A DNA stretch of 59,792 nucleotides from Candidatus Rokubacteria bacterium RIFCSPLOWO2_02_FULL_73_56 (GTDB lineage: Bacteria; Methylomirabilota; Methylomirabilia; Rokubacteriales; CSP1-6). Under the pieces are notes generated by a model. It was not told where the DNA came from. It did no database searches and saw only the letters and a list, made by a program, of their open reading frames with translations. The position numbers were made by a program, and so were the translations under genes. Every line of letters begins with the position of its first letter. Position 1 is the stretch's first letter. Positions 8,047 to 22,261 of this stretch are shown one piece after another. Location of the stretch: the NCBI GenBank assembly GCA_001788495.1, contig MGCF01000132.1:91208-150999 (forward strand), read 5' to 3'.

Positions 8047-9491
8047 CAGATCCAGGCGCCGGCGGGGAGCCGCGGCCGCGCGGGACGGAAGCCCTCGCCG
8101 CACGCCGGGTGCGCGGGCAGGAGCTTGCCGGGGTTCATCAGCCGGTCCGGGTCGAAGACGCCGCGCAGCCGGTACATGAAGTTCAGGTCGGCGTCGGCGT
8201 ACTGGAGCGGCAGGTTCTTGGCCTTGTCGAGGCCCACGCCGTGCTCGCCGGTGACGGTCCCGCCCATCGCGATGCACGCGTGGAGCAGCTCCTCGTTCGC
8301 GGCCTTCGCGCGCTCGAGCTCCCCGGGGCGGCGGTCGTCGTAGAGGATCAGCGGGTGCAGGTTGCCGTCGCCCGCGTGGAACACGTTGGCGATCTGCACG
8401 CCGTGGCGCTCGCCGATCGCGAGCACCTCGCGCATGATCGCGGGCAGCTTCGAGCGTGGCACCACCGCGTCCTGGAGCAGGTACGTGGGCGCCAGGCGGC
8501 CCACGGCGCCCGCCGCCTCCTTCCGCCCCTTCCAGAGCAGCGCGCGCTCGGCGTCGTCGCGGGCCACGCGCACGTCGAGGGCGCCGCGCTCCCGGCAGAT
8601 CGCCGCCGCGCGCTCGGCCTGCGCCTCCACCTCGGCCGCGGGGCCGTCCAGCTCGATCAGGAGCACGGCCGCGGCGCCCTTCGGGTAACCGGCGCCGATC
8701 CCCTCCTCGATCGCCCGGATCATCAGCGCGTCGAGCATCTCGAGCGCGGCGGGGATGATGCCGGCGGCGATGATGCCCGAGACCGCCTCGGAGGCGTGCT
8801 CGATCGAGGAAAACGAGGCGAGCACCGTCTTGACGGCCTCCGCGGCATGGAGCAGGCGCACGGTGATCGCGGTGACGAGCCCGAACGTCCCCTCGGCGCC
8901 GACGGCGATGCCCGTGAGGTCGTACCCGGGCCGGTCCACCACCCGGCCGCCGAGCTGGACCCGGTCGCCCGCGCCGGTCACCACCTCGAGGCCGAGGACG
9001 TGGTTCACGGTGATCCCGTACTTGAGGCAGTGCGGGCCGCCCGCGTTCGTCGAGACGTTGCCGCCGATCGAGGAGACCATCTGGCTCGAGGGGTCGGGTG
9101 CGAAGAAGTAGCCGCGGTCCTGCACCGCACGGGTGAGCCAGAGGTTGATGAGGCCCGGCTCGACGGTCGCGCAGCGGTTCGGCAGGTCCACCTCGAGGAT
9201 CCGGTCCATCCGGTTCATCCCGACCATCACGCCGCCGCTCGGGGCCATCGCGCCGCCGATCAGGCCCGTGCCCGAGCCCCGCGGCACGATCGGGAGCCGC
9301 GCGCGCCGGCACAGGCGCACGATCGCCTCGACCTCGGCGGCGCTCCGCGGCAGGGCGACGACGTCGGGCGCGCCCTTGTAGAAGGTGTGCATGTCGCACT
9401 CGTAGACGAGCCGCCCCTCGGGCGAGCTCACGACGCCGTCGGGGCCGACGATCTCCGCGAGGGTGGCGAGGACGCTCGAGCTCAGCGCCAT
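8046..9491 (-). CDS. glcD: Glycolate oxidase catalytic subunit GlcD
   Basis: A 481-residue FAD-dependent 2-hydroxyacid dehydrogenase subunit. The FAD_binding_4 domain shows VPRGSGTGLIGGAMAP near residues 68-83 and SSIGGNVSTNAGG near 140. The FAD-oxidase C domain carries HAGDGNLHPLI and ends with DPDRLMNPGK. I prefer the ATG at 9491, which sits just after GTGGGGGCC; a GTG at 9500 in the same frame is the alternative. It is the first gene of the operon. A D-lactate dehydrogenase specificity is also possible, but the following glcE and glcF favour glycolate oxidase. Confidence 0.93.
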   Translation of the reverse strand: MALSSSVLATLAEIVGPDGVVSSPEGRLVYECDMHTFYKGAPDVVALPRSAAEVEAIVRLCRRARLPIVPRGSGTGLIGGAMAPSGGVMVGMNRMDRILEVDLPNRCATVEPGLINLWLTRAVQDRGYFFAPDPSSQMVSSIGGNVSTNAGGPHCLKYGITVNHVLGLEVVTGAGDRVQLGGRVVDRPGYDLTGIAVGAEGTFGLVTAITVRLLHAAEAVKTVLASFSSIEHASEAVSGIIAAGIIPAALEMLDALMIRAIEEGIGAGYPKGAAAVLLIELDGPAAEVEAQAERAAAICRERGALDVRVARDDAERALLWKGRKEAAGAVGRLAPTYLLQDAVVPRSKLPAIMREVLAIGERHGVQIANVFHAGDGNLHPLILYDDRRPGELERAKAANEELLHACIAMGGTVTGEHGVGLDKAKNLPLQYADADLNFMYRLRGVFDPDRLMNPGKLLPAHPACGEGFRPARPRLPAGAWI

Positions 9492-9601
9492 GGCCCCCAC
9501 ACGATACCCGAAAACGGCGCTGCCGGTCTCGGAAGCGACACCGGCACGAGGAGGCGCGCGGGCGGGTCCGCGCTCCGAGCCCGGCGGGCCAGCGGGCGCT
9601 C

Positions 9602-9718
9602 CCCCGACGTCGCCTCAGAGACTGGGAACGAATCGCGCTGTCGAGGGGCGCCACGGCGCAGCATGGGCGCCCCGAGCGTCCCGGGGGGCTTGGGGGGCGC
9701 CCGGAGCCCCCCATGTCC
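9602..9718 (-). repeat. Dispersed terminator-like repeat, copy B
   Basis: This block lies immediately after the korB stop codon, just as copy A follows trxB. It repeats the same order of parts: stop-proximal hairpin (arms 9692-9698 and 9706-9712), a GC-rich stretch, then the conserved core that includes 26 bases identical to copy A. The copies differ by a few substitutions and a shorter central GC stretch. It separates korB from the glcD promoter region and may terminate korAB transcripts. Confidence 0.7.
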
Positions 9719-10743
9719 TCAGGAGATCTTCCAGGTGTCTCCCGACGTCAGGAGCCTGGCGATGTCGCCCGGCCCCCGCTCGGAGATCGCGCGCCGCTCC
9801 TGCTCGAGCATGATCTCCTCGTAGACGGGCGCGTCGATCGCCGCGAGCACGCCGATCGGCACCGGGAAGTCGGGCGCGAACAGGTCGGCCAGGAGCTTCG
9901 CGGCGTTGAGGTTCGTCTCGTCGTGGACCCAGAGCGCGCTCTCGGGGGTGTCCGCGGCGCGCACCACCCGCGGCACCACCCCGTCCATGATGACCGCGCG
10001 CCGGTCGTCCGGCGGACCGAAGAGCAGGGGCTTGCCGGGCTCGAGCCGGAGCTCGTGGGCCAGCCGTGACTCCTTGTCGTACATCACGTTCCAGGCGAGG
10101 TCGTTGTAGACGTTGCAGTTCTGGAGGATCTCGAGGAACGCCGCGCCCTTGTGGCGCACGGCGCGCCGGAGCATCTCCTCCATGTGCGGGATGTTCCGGT
10201 CCACGCTGCGCGCGACGAAGGTCGCGCCGCACCCGAGCGCGAACGCCAGCGGGTTCACCGGGCGGTCGGCGGAGCCCAGCGGCGTCGACTTGGTGACCTT
10301 CCCGAGCTCGCTCGTGGGCGAGTACTGGCCCTTCGTGAGCCCGTAGATCCGGTTGTTGAACAACAGGATCGTCACGCTCACGTTGCGCCGGAGCACGTGC
10401 AGCATGTGGTTGCCGCCGATCGACAGCCCGTCGCCGTCGCCGGTGACGACGAACACCTTGAGCTCCGGCCGCGCGAGCTTGAGGCCCGTCGCGATCGCGG
10501 GCGCGCGGCCGTGGATCGTGTGGAAGCCGTACGTGTTCATGTAGTACGGGAACCGGCTCGAGCAGCCGATCCCCGAGACGAACACGATGTCCTCCTTGGG
10601 CACGCCGAGATCGGGCAGCGTCTTCTGCACCGCGGACAGGATCGCGTAGTCGCCGCAGCCGGGGCACCAGCGCACGTCCTGATCGGACTCGAAGTCCTTC
10701 TTGGTGTACTTCGGCGCTTCCTTGGCGCCGGGGCCGCCCGCGC

Positions 10744-10747
<4 letters not shown>
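9719..10747 (-). CDS. korB: 2-oxoacid:ferredoxin oxidoreductase, beta subunit (KorB-like)
   Basis: A 342-residue thiamine-diphosphate subunit. It has CPGCGDYAIL (Cys28, Cys31), GIGCSS with Cys62, and the ThDP/Mg motif GDGD at residues 103-106 with GGNH ten bases of chain later. With KorA it interconverts 2-oxoglutarate (or another 2-oxoacid) and the acyl-CoA, using ferredoxin, in an oxidative or reductive tricarboxylic-acid cycle. The GTG start overlaps the korA stop as GTGA. No ferredoxin domain is fused to it. The sequence resembles 2-oxoglutarate enzymes most, but substrate choice is inferred. Confidence 0.9.
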
Positions 10748-12615
<1,868 letters not shown>

Positions 12616-12735
12616 GCGCTCCCGTCTCCTCGCTCGGTTCTCGCGCGCACACGCCCCGTCCGTCGTCCAACCGGGAATCCCTGCTGAGGCCGGGCCGCGA
12701 GCGCTGCCGTCCGCCGACTTCGGCTGACCAGCGTC

Positions 12736-12764
12736 ATTTTATCGGACCCCCGAGGAGGCGGCAA
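12736..12764 (-). promoter_or_regulatory. Candidate korAB promoter
   Basis: On the minus strand there is TTGCCG (12759-12764), a 17-base spacer, and TAAAAT (12736-12741), close to the sigma-70 type consensus and placed about 120 bases before the korA start. The local AT content at the -10 site stands out in this GC-rich sequence. A short imperfect hairpin (12757-12776) overlaps the -35 hexamer and could instead end transcripts from the CBS gene. Confidence 0.5.
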
Positions 12765-12803
12765 GGTTTGCCCGCCGCCGGGCCGCGCCCGTGATACACC
12801 GCG

Positions 12804-13331
12804 TCAACCGGCGTCCAGATCCTGGGGCCGCTTGAGCCGCGCGTCCCCCGGCGGCAGGTTCAGCACCGCCTCGGGGAACAGGCTCGCCAGCCAGCGGATC
12901 ACGTCGCTCACCGTCACGATACCGATCGGGCGCTGCGCGGCGTCGACCAGGGGGATCGTGCGGTAGCCCGCCACGCTCATGCAGTGGATGGCGTAGGCCA
13001 CCCGGTCGCGGGCCGTCAGCGCCTCGGGCCTCGGCGTCATGACCAGCCGGAGCGCCGTCGCCCCGGCGTCGAGGCCGCGCCCGACCACCCGGTTCAGCAC
13101 GTCGCGCTCGGTGAAGATGCCCAGCAGCCGGCCGTCGGCGTCCGTGACGAGCACGGCCGCCTGCCGCCGCTCGAGCATCGCCTCGACCGCCTGCTCGACG
13201 GTCGCGCTCTCGCCGAGGCAGATCGGCGCCGCCGGCCCGAGCAGCGCGATCGTGTCGTTGACGAGCGCCCCCCGGACCTCCCGGAGGTCGCTCTCGAGCG
13301 CCGCAGCGTACTCGTCCTCGAACTCGCCCAT
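12804..13331 (-). CDS. Tandem CBS-domain protein
   Basis: A 175-residue protein made of two CBS domains (about residues 35-90 and 98-155). Typical elements are VLVTDADGRLLGIFTERDVL and YRTIPLVDAAQRP followed by GIVTVSDVI. CBS pairs bind adenine nucleotides or similar ligands and act as energy sensors. There is no enzyme or transport domain attached, so the partner is unknown. The gene begins 26 bases after the LysR gene and lies just before korAB, which suggests a role in adjusting 2-oxoacid or nitrogen metabolism, but this is inference from position only. Confidence 0.85.
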   Translation of the reverse strand: MGEFEDEYAAALESDLREVRGALVNDTIALLGPAAPICLGESATVEQAVEAMLERRQAAVLVTDADGRLLGIFTERDVLNRVVGRGLDAGATALRLVMTPRPEALTARDRVAYAIHCMSVAGYRTIPLVDAAQRPIGIVTVSDVIRWLASLFPEAVLNLPPGDARLKRPQDLDAG

Positions 13332-13357
13332 CGCGTTCCCCTCCCTCGCGGGCCCCG

Positions 13358-14269
13358 TCACGAGCGCGCGAGCGCCGCCACCGGCTCGTCCGTCGTCTCG
13401 CGCAGCAGCGCGATGAACCGGGTCACCGTCGGCGTCAGCGGCTTCTCCTTCCGGTGAATGAGCCCGACCGGCCGCACGAGATCCGGGATCCCGAACGGCA
13501 CGGCCGCGAGCGTGCGGATCGACGCCTCCTTCTGCACCGTGTGGCGGGGCAGGATCGACACCCCCGCCGCGATCATGATCGCCTGCTTGATCGTCTCGAT
13601 GTTGTCGAACTCCATGGCGACGTTGACCTTGACGTTGTGCTGGCGGAGCGAGCGGTCGATCGCCTTGCGGATGGTGAGGTCCGGGTCGAAGGCCACGAAC
13701 GTCTCGCCGTTCAGGTCGGCCGGCAGCACGAGCTTGCGCCGCGCCAGCCGGTGGTTGGGATGGCACACGAACGCCATCGCCTCGGCCCGGAGGGGCACGA
13801 TCGACAGCGCCCGGTCGGCCGGCGGGTAGGACATGATCCCGACGTCCGCCTCCCCGGAGAGCACCGCCTCGACCACCTTGTGCGGGTGCAGGCACTCGAG
13901 CCGCACGCGGGCCTCCGGGTACATCGACATGAAGCGCTGCATGTGGCGGCTCACGTCGTGCAGGCCGACCGAGTAGATCGCCGCCACGCGCACCGTGCCG
14001 TCCACGCGCGCCCTGGCCGCCGCGACCTCGGCCCGGGCCTTCTCCCAGGCCTCCAGCATGCCCCGGCACGCCTCGAAGAAGGTCTGGCCCTCGGGCGTCA
14101 CGACGAAGGGCCGCCTGCTCCGGTCGACGAGCGCCACGCCGAGCTGGGCCTCGAGCTGCTGCACGGCCTGGCTGGCCGCGGACTGGGAGACGAAGTTCTG
14201 GGCGGCCCCGCGCGAGAAGGAGCGGAGGCGGACGACGTCGCAGTAGAGGCGCAGGGTCTCCAGGTGCAT
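13358..14269 (-). CDS. LysR-family transcriptional regulator, divergent from gltB
   Basis: This is a full-length 303-residue LysR regulator. The N-terminal winged helix (residues 1-60) includes LETLRLYCDVVRLRSFSRGAAQ and SQSAASQAVQQLEAQLG. The effector domain spans about 90-300. It faces gltB across a 120-base AT-rich gap that contains a direct repeat. The arrangement matches GltC-gltAB of Bacillus subtilis, where a LysR protein responds to 2-oxoglutarate and glutamate, but within LysR families such a position is only suggestive. It could also control korAB or the CBS gene downstream. Confidence 0.9.
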   Translation of the reverse strand: MHLETLRLYCDVVRLRSFSRGAAQNFVSQSAASQAVQQLEAQLGVALVDRSRRPFVVTPEGQTFFEACRGMLEAWEKARAEVAAARARVDGTVRVAAIYSVGLHDVSRHMQRFMSMYPEARVRLECLHPHKVVEAVLSGEADVGIMSYPPADRALSIVPLRAEAMAFVCHPNHRLARRKLVLPADLNGETFVAFDPDLTIRKAIDRSLRQHNVKVNVAMEFDNIETIKQAIMIAAGVSILPRHTVQKEASIRTLAAVPFGIPDLVRPVGLIHRKEKPLTPTVTRFIALLRETTDEPVAALARS

Positions 14270-14393
14270 GCCCGGTCTCAGTATCGCCGATCTCAGTATA
14301 AGCCTGGATGATGCACAATATCCGACTTTTCAGAGATGATTAATAGTCCGACCTCGGGTAGTATCGTGCAACTGTTCACAAAAGGGGATGCAG
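14270..14393. promoter_or_regulatory. Divergent LysR-gltB regulatory region with direct repeat
   Basis: This is one of the few AT-rich gaps in the window. TCTCAGTAT occurs twice, at 14276-14284 and 14291-14299, with 15 bases from start to start. On the minus strand the distal copy reads as TATACTGAGA and doubles as a -10-like element for the LysR gene. On the plus strand a TAGTAT hexamer lies at 14359-14364 without a good -35, as expected for an activator-dependent gltB promoter. ATCTC (14290-14294) and GAGAT (14333-14337) form a distant dyad. A ribosome site AAAGGGG is at 14381-14387. Confidence 0.5.
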
Positions 14394-18981
<4,588 letters not shown>

Positions 18982-18989
<8 letters not shown>

Positions 18990-20430
18990 GGTCACCGGCT
19001 TCCTCGAGGTCAAGCGCCAGAAGTGGCCGACGCGGCCGGTCGCCGAGCGGCTCCACGACTGGAAGGAGGTCTACCTGCCGTACCCGCAGGAGGACCTCGC
19101 GAAGCAGGCGGCGCGCTGCATGGACTGCGGCGTCCCCGTCTGCCACCAGGGCTGCCCGCTCGGCAACATCATCCCCGACTGGAACGATCTCGTGTACCGT
19201 GACCGCTGGCGCGACGCCATCGACCGCCTGCACGCGACGAACAACTTCCCCGACTTCACCGGGCGGCTCTGCCCCGCGCCGTGCGAGGGCGCGTGCGTGC
19301 TGGGCATCAACAACGACCCGGTCGCGATCAAGGCCGTCGAGCACGCGATCATCGAGCACGCCTTCGAGCGGGGCTGGGTCGCGGCCCGGCCGCCCGCGGT
19401 CCGCACCGGCAAGCGCGTCGCGGTCGTCGGCTCGGGGCCGGCGGGCCTCGCGGCCGCCGAGCAGCTCAACCGCGCGGGGCACGCGGTCATCGTGCTCGAG
19501 CGCGCCGACCGGATCGGCGGGCTCCTGCGCTACGGCATCCCCGAGTTCAAGATGGAGAAGCGCGTTCTCGACCGGCGGCTCCGGGTCATGGAGAAAGAGG
19601 GCGTGGTCTTCCAGACCGGCGCCGATGTCGGCGGCGCCCTGCCGCTGCGCGAGCTCACGAAGGACTTCGACGCGGTCGTGCTCGCGTGCGGGGCCGGCCA
19701 GCCCCGGGACCTGCCGATTCCCGGGCGCGAGCTCCAGGGGATCCATTTCGCGATGGAGTACCTGACGCTCCAGAACCGGCGCTGCGAGGGAGACACCATC
19801 CCCGACGAGACGTTCATCACGGCCAAGGGCAAGCGGGTGGTCATCATCGGCGGCGGCGACACCGGCGCCGACTGCCTCGGCACGGTGCACCGTCAGGGCG
19901 CCCGGTCGGTCCACCAGTTCGAGCTGCTGCCCCGCCCGCCCGACGCGCGCGCCCCGGACAATCCGTGGCCCCAGTGGCCGAACGTCTTCCGCGTCTCCTC
20001 GGCCCACGACGAGGGCGGCGAGCGCGTCTACGCGGTCTCGACCGAGCGCTTCGTCGGCGACGCCGCGGGCCGCGTGCGACAGCTCCACGCGACGAAGGTC
20101 GAGATGGTGCGCGAGGCGGGCCGGCTCGACTTCACGCCCGTGCCCGGCACGGAGTTCACGCTCGACGTCGACCTCGTGCTGCTCGCCCTGGGCTTCGTCG
20201 GTCCCGAGCGCCGTGGGCCCATCGAGGAGCTCGGCCTCGCGCTGACCGCGCGCGGCAACGTCGCGCGCGACCCCGGCTGGATGACGAGCGTGCCGGGCGT
20301 GTTCACCTGCGGCGACATGCAGCGCGGCCAGTCGCTGATCGTGTGGGCGATCGCCGAGGGCCGCTCGGCCGCGCGCGGCGTGGACCTCTACCTGATGGGA
20401 CGCTCCGACCTGCCCGCGCCGCTCCCCTGA
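18982..20430 (+). CDS. gltD: Glutamate synthase small subunit
   Basis: A 482-residue NADPH-dependent small subunit. The N-terminal Fe-S domain has Cys46, Cys49, Cys54, Cys58 and Cys97, Cys101, Cys105. The FAD motif GSGPAG is near 147 and the NADPH motif [11 protein letters not shown] near 290. The C-terminal [17 protein letters not shown] segment is the second FAD site. It supplies electrons to GltB. The GTG start at 18982 overlaps the gltB end by eight bases. Its last 43 bases overlap the convergent chlorite-dismutase-family gene. Confidence 0.96.
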
Positions 20431-21191
20431 TCGTCTCGCGCGCGCGCCGTGGGCCCGGCGAGCGGGCTCTGCCAGAGCGCGTGGCCCACGAAGAACGGGC
20501 CGAGCGTCTGGATGTACTGCGCGGTCTGGACGGTCTTGCGCATCGTCTGCACGAGGTGGGAGAGCGGGTGCAGCTCCCGCCCGACCAGGCCGATGACGAA
20601 GTCGTTGTCGTGGACGTCGAGCCCGTGGCAGGCGAGCCGGATGTCGTGGGCGAGATCCGCGGCGCCGTAGGCGTGGCCGAGCACCGCGTGCTCCTTCACG
20701 ATGGCGCCCTGCTCCTGCGCCGGCAGGCGCGCGAACGTCCCCGCGCGGCGCAGCGGGTACCAGACGGCCCAGGGCCACGCCGGGTTCAGCGCCATCCGCC
20801 GGGGCCGCTGGAGCAGCCACTCGTCGAGGTCGGCCTCGAAGCCCGAGGCGTACGTCCGCCCGAGCATCGTGAGCTCCGCCTTCCGGGCGAGCGCGCCGAA
20901 GGGCTCGGCCCCGAGCAGCTCCCTGAACCCGTTGACGAAGAAGGCCGGATCCTCGTGGAGGCCCAGCACGGCGACGCCTCGGGGATCGTTCGCGTCGCGA
21001 TAGAGCACGCCCTCGATCCCGCTCGCCTCGAGCGCGCGCACGAGCGGTTTGGGATCCGCGCACGCGCCGAAGGCCTGGAGCTGCATCCACAGGCGTCGCT
21101 CCGAGGTCCGGCCCGCGGCCCCGCGCTCGCGGACGTCCACCCGGGGGACGTCGGCCGAGCCCGCGGGAGTCTCGTCGGGGCGCGCGCTCAT
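20388..21191 (-). CDS. Chlorite dismutase / HemQ-family heme protein
   Basis: A 267-residue protein of the chlorite dismutase family, recognised from VWYPLRRAG, KEHAVLGHAYG (probable proximal heme His), AHDIRLACHGLD, DNDFVIGLVG and LGPFFVGHALWQ. Family members include true chlorite dismutases and HemQ, the coproheme decarboxylase of the coproporphyrin-dependent heme route. The distal residue that tells them apart cannot be aligned with confidence here. A heme-synthesis role is favoured because five heme genes lie elsewhere in the window and no chlorate genes are seen. I chose the ATG at 21191, since the twelve residues before it look like noise. Confidence 0.8.
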   Translation of the reverse strand: MSARPDETPAGSADVPRVDVRERGAAGRTSERRLWMQLQAFGACADPKPLVRALEASGIEGVLYRDANDPRGVAVLGLHEDPAFFVNGFRELLGAEPFGALARKAELTMLGRTYASGFEADLDEWLLQRPRRMALNPAWPWAVWYPLRRAGTFARLPAQEQGAIVKEHAVLGHAYGAADLAHDIRLACHGLDVHDNDFVIGLVGRELHPLSHLVQTMRKTVQTAQYIQTLGPFFVGHALWQSPLAGPTARARDDQGSGAGRSERPIR

Positions 21192-21238
21192 GGCCCCGAG
21201 GCTACCAGCGCCGGCCACGCGAGACAACCCCGGCCGCG

Positions 21239-22261
21239 CTAGCCACCGCGCGTGTGCATCTCGAGGCGCGGGTCGGCGCGCAGCTCGCCGATCTGCAGGA
21301 GCGGCGCGCGGTCACGGAGCCGCAGCCGCTCTTCGGCGCCGCGGTCCGCGCGCTGCCGCCAGCGCCCCGTGATGAGCGCGCGGAGCTCCTCGGGCGAGGC
21401 CCCCGCGCGGAACGGCCCGCGCAGGTCCACGCCGTCGCGCGCGTACAGGCAGAGGAACCAGGTGCCGTCCGCGGTGAGCCGGCTCCGGTCGCACCGGGCG
21501 CAGAACGGCTGGGTGGTCGACGAGATGATCCCGAAGACGGTGCCGTCGGGCAGCCGGAAGCGCTCGGCCGGCGCCGAGCTCGACTCGACGATCGGCTCGA
21601 CGCGCCCGTAGCGCCGCTCGAGGTGCGCGAGCATCTCCTGGCGCGAGACGACCTGCGCCTCGGTCCAGCGCGTGGCGCCGCCGACGTCCATGTACTCGAT
21701 GAACCGGATCTCGGCCGGCACCTGCCGCGCGAACTCGAGGAGGTCCACGAGCTCGTCGTCGTTCACGCCGCGAATGACGACCGTGTCGAGCTTGAGGCCG
21801 CGGAACCCGGCGCGCGCCGCCGCGCCGAGCCCCTCGAGGACCTGGGCGTGGGTCGTCCGCCGCGTCAGCGCCACGAACCGCTCGGGGCGCAGCGTATCGA
21901 GGCTCACGGTCACGCGGCCGAGGCCGGCGTCGCGGAGCGCCTGCGCCTGGTCCCCGAGCAGGATCCCGTTGGTCGTCAGCGCGAGGTCGCGGAGCCCCGG
22001 CTTGGCCGCCAGCATGCCGACCAGGCGCGGCAGCTCGCGGCGCAGCAGCGGCTCGCCGCCCGTCAGCCGCACCTTGTCCACGCCAAGCGCGATGAACAGG
22101 TCCACGAGCGCCGCGATCTCCCCGAAGTGGAGGATCTCGTGGCGGGGCAGCCAGGTGTACTCCTCCTCCGGCATGCAGTAGTGGCAGCGGAGGTTGCAGC
22201 GGTCGGTGACCGAGAGCCGGAGGTTGCGGAGCGGGCGGCCGTACGTGTCGTCGAGCCGCAT
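21239..22261 (-). CDS. moaA: GTP 3',8-cyclase (molybdenum cofactor biosynthesis)
   Basis: A 340-residue MoaA. The radical SAM cluster motif C-x3-C-x2-C is at Cys22, Cys26, Cys29 (TDRCNLRCHYC), the SAM-binding TGGEP follows, and the second cluster is built by C-x2-C-x13-C (CARCDRSRLTADGTWFLC). The chain ends in the double glycine that MoaA needs for activity. It converts GTP to the precursor of cyclic pyranopterin monophosphate. The ATG at 22261 shares one base with the stop of the radical SAM gene upstream. It supports the formate dehydrogenase and, with moeA, molybdenum cofactor supply. Confidence 0.96.
   Translation of the reverse strand: MRLDDTYGRPLRNLRLSVTDRCNLRCHYCMPEEEYTWLPRHEILHFGEIAALVDLFIALGVDKVRLTGGEPLLRRELPRLVGMLAAKPGLRDLALTTNGILLGDQAQALRDAGLGRVTVSLDTLRPERFVALTRRTTHAQVLEGLGAAARAGFRGLKLDTVVIRGVNDDELVDLLEFARQVPAEIRFIEYMDVGGATRWTEAQVVSRQEMLAHLERRYGRVEPIVESSSAPAERFRLPDGTVFGIISSTTQPFCARCDRSRLTADGTWFLCLYARDGVDLRGPFRAGASPEELRALITGRWRQRADRGAEERLRLRDRAPLLQIGELRADPRLEMHTRGG

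Noticed and set aside
5-9718. Short peptides ending in a repeated LDSAIRSQ-like string, read from both repeats.
   Set aside because: The likeness comes from the DNA repeat, not from a protein. The frames differ in length and have no conserved start.
12757-12776. Imperfect hairpin before korA as a terminator.
   Set aside because: The stem is short with a bulge and overlaps the -35 element of a better promoter candidate. It has no T tract.
20388-21191. A true chlorite dismutase for chlorate respiration.
   Set aside because: No chlorate reductase or related genes are nearby, and the family also includes HemQ. I kept a family-level call.
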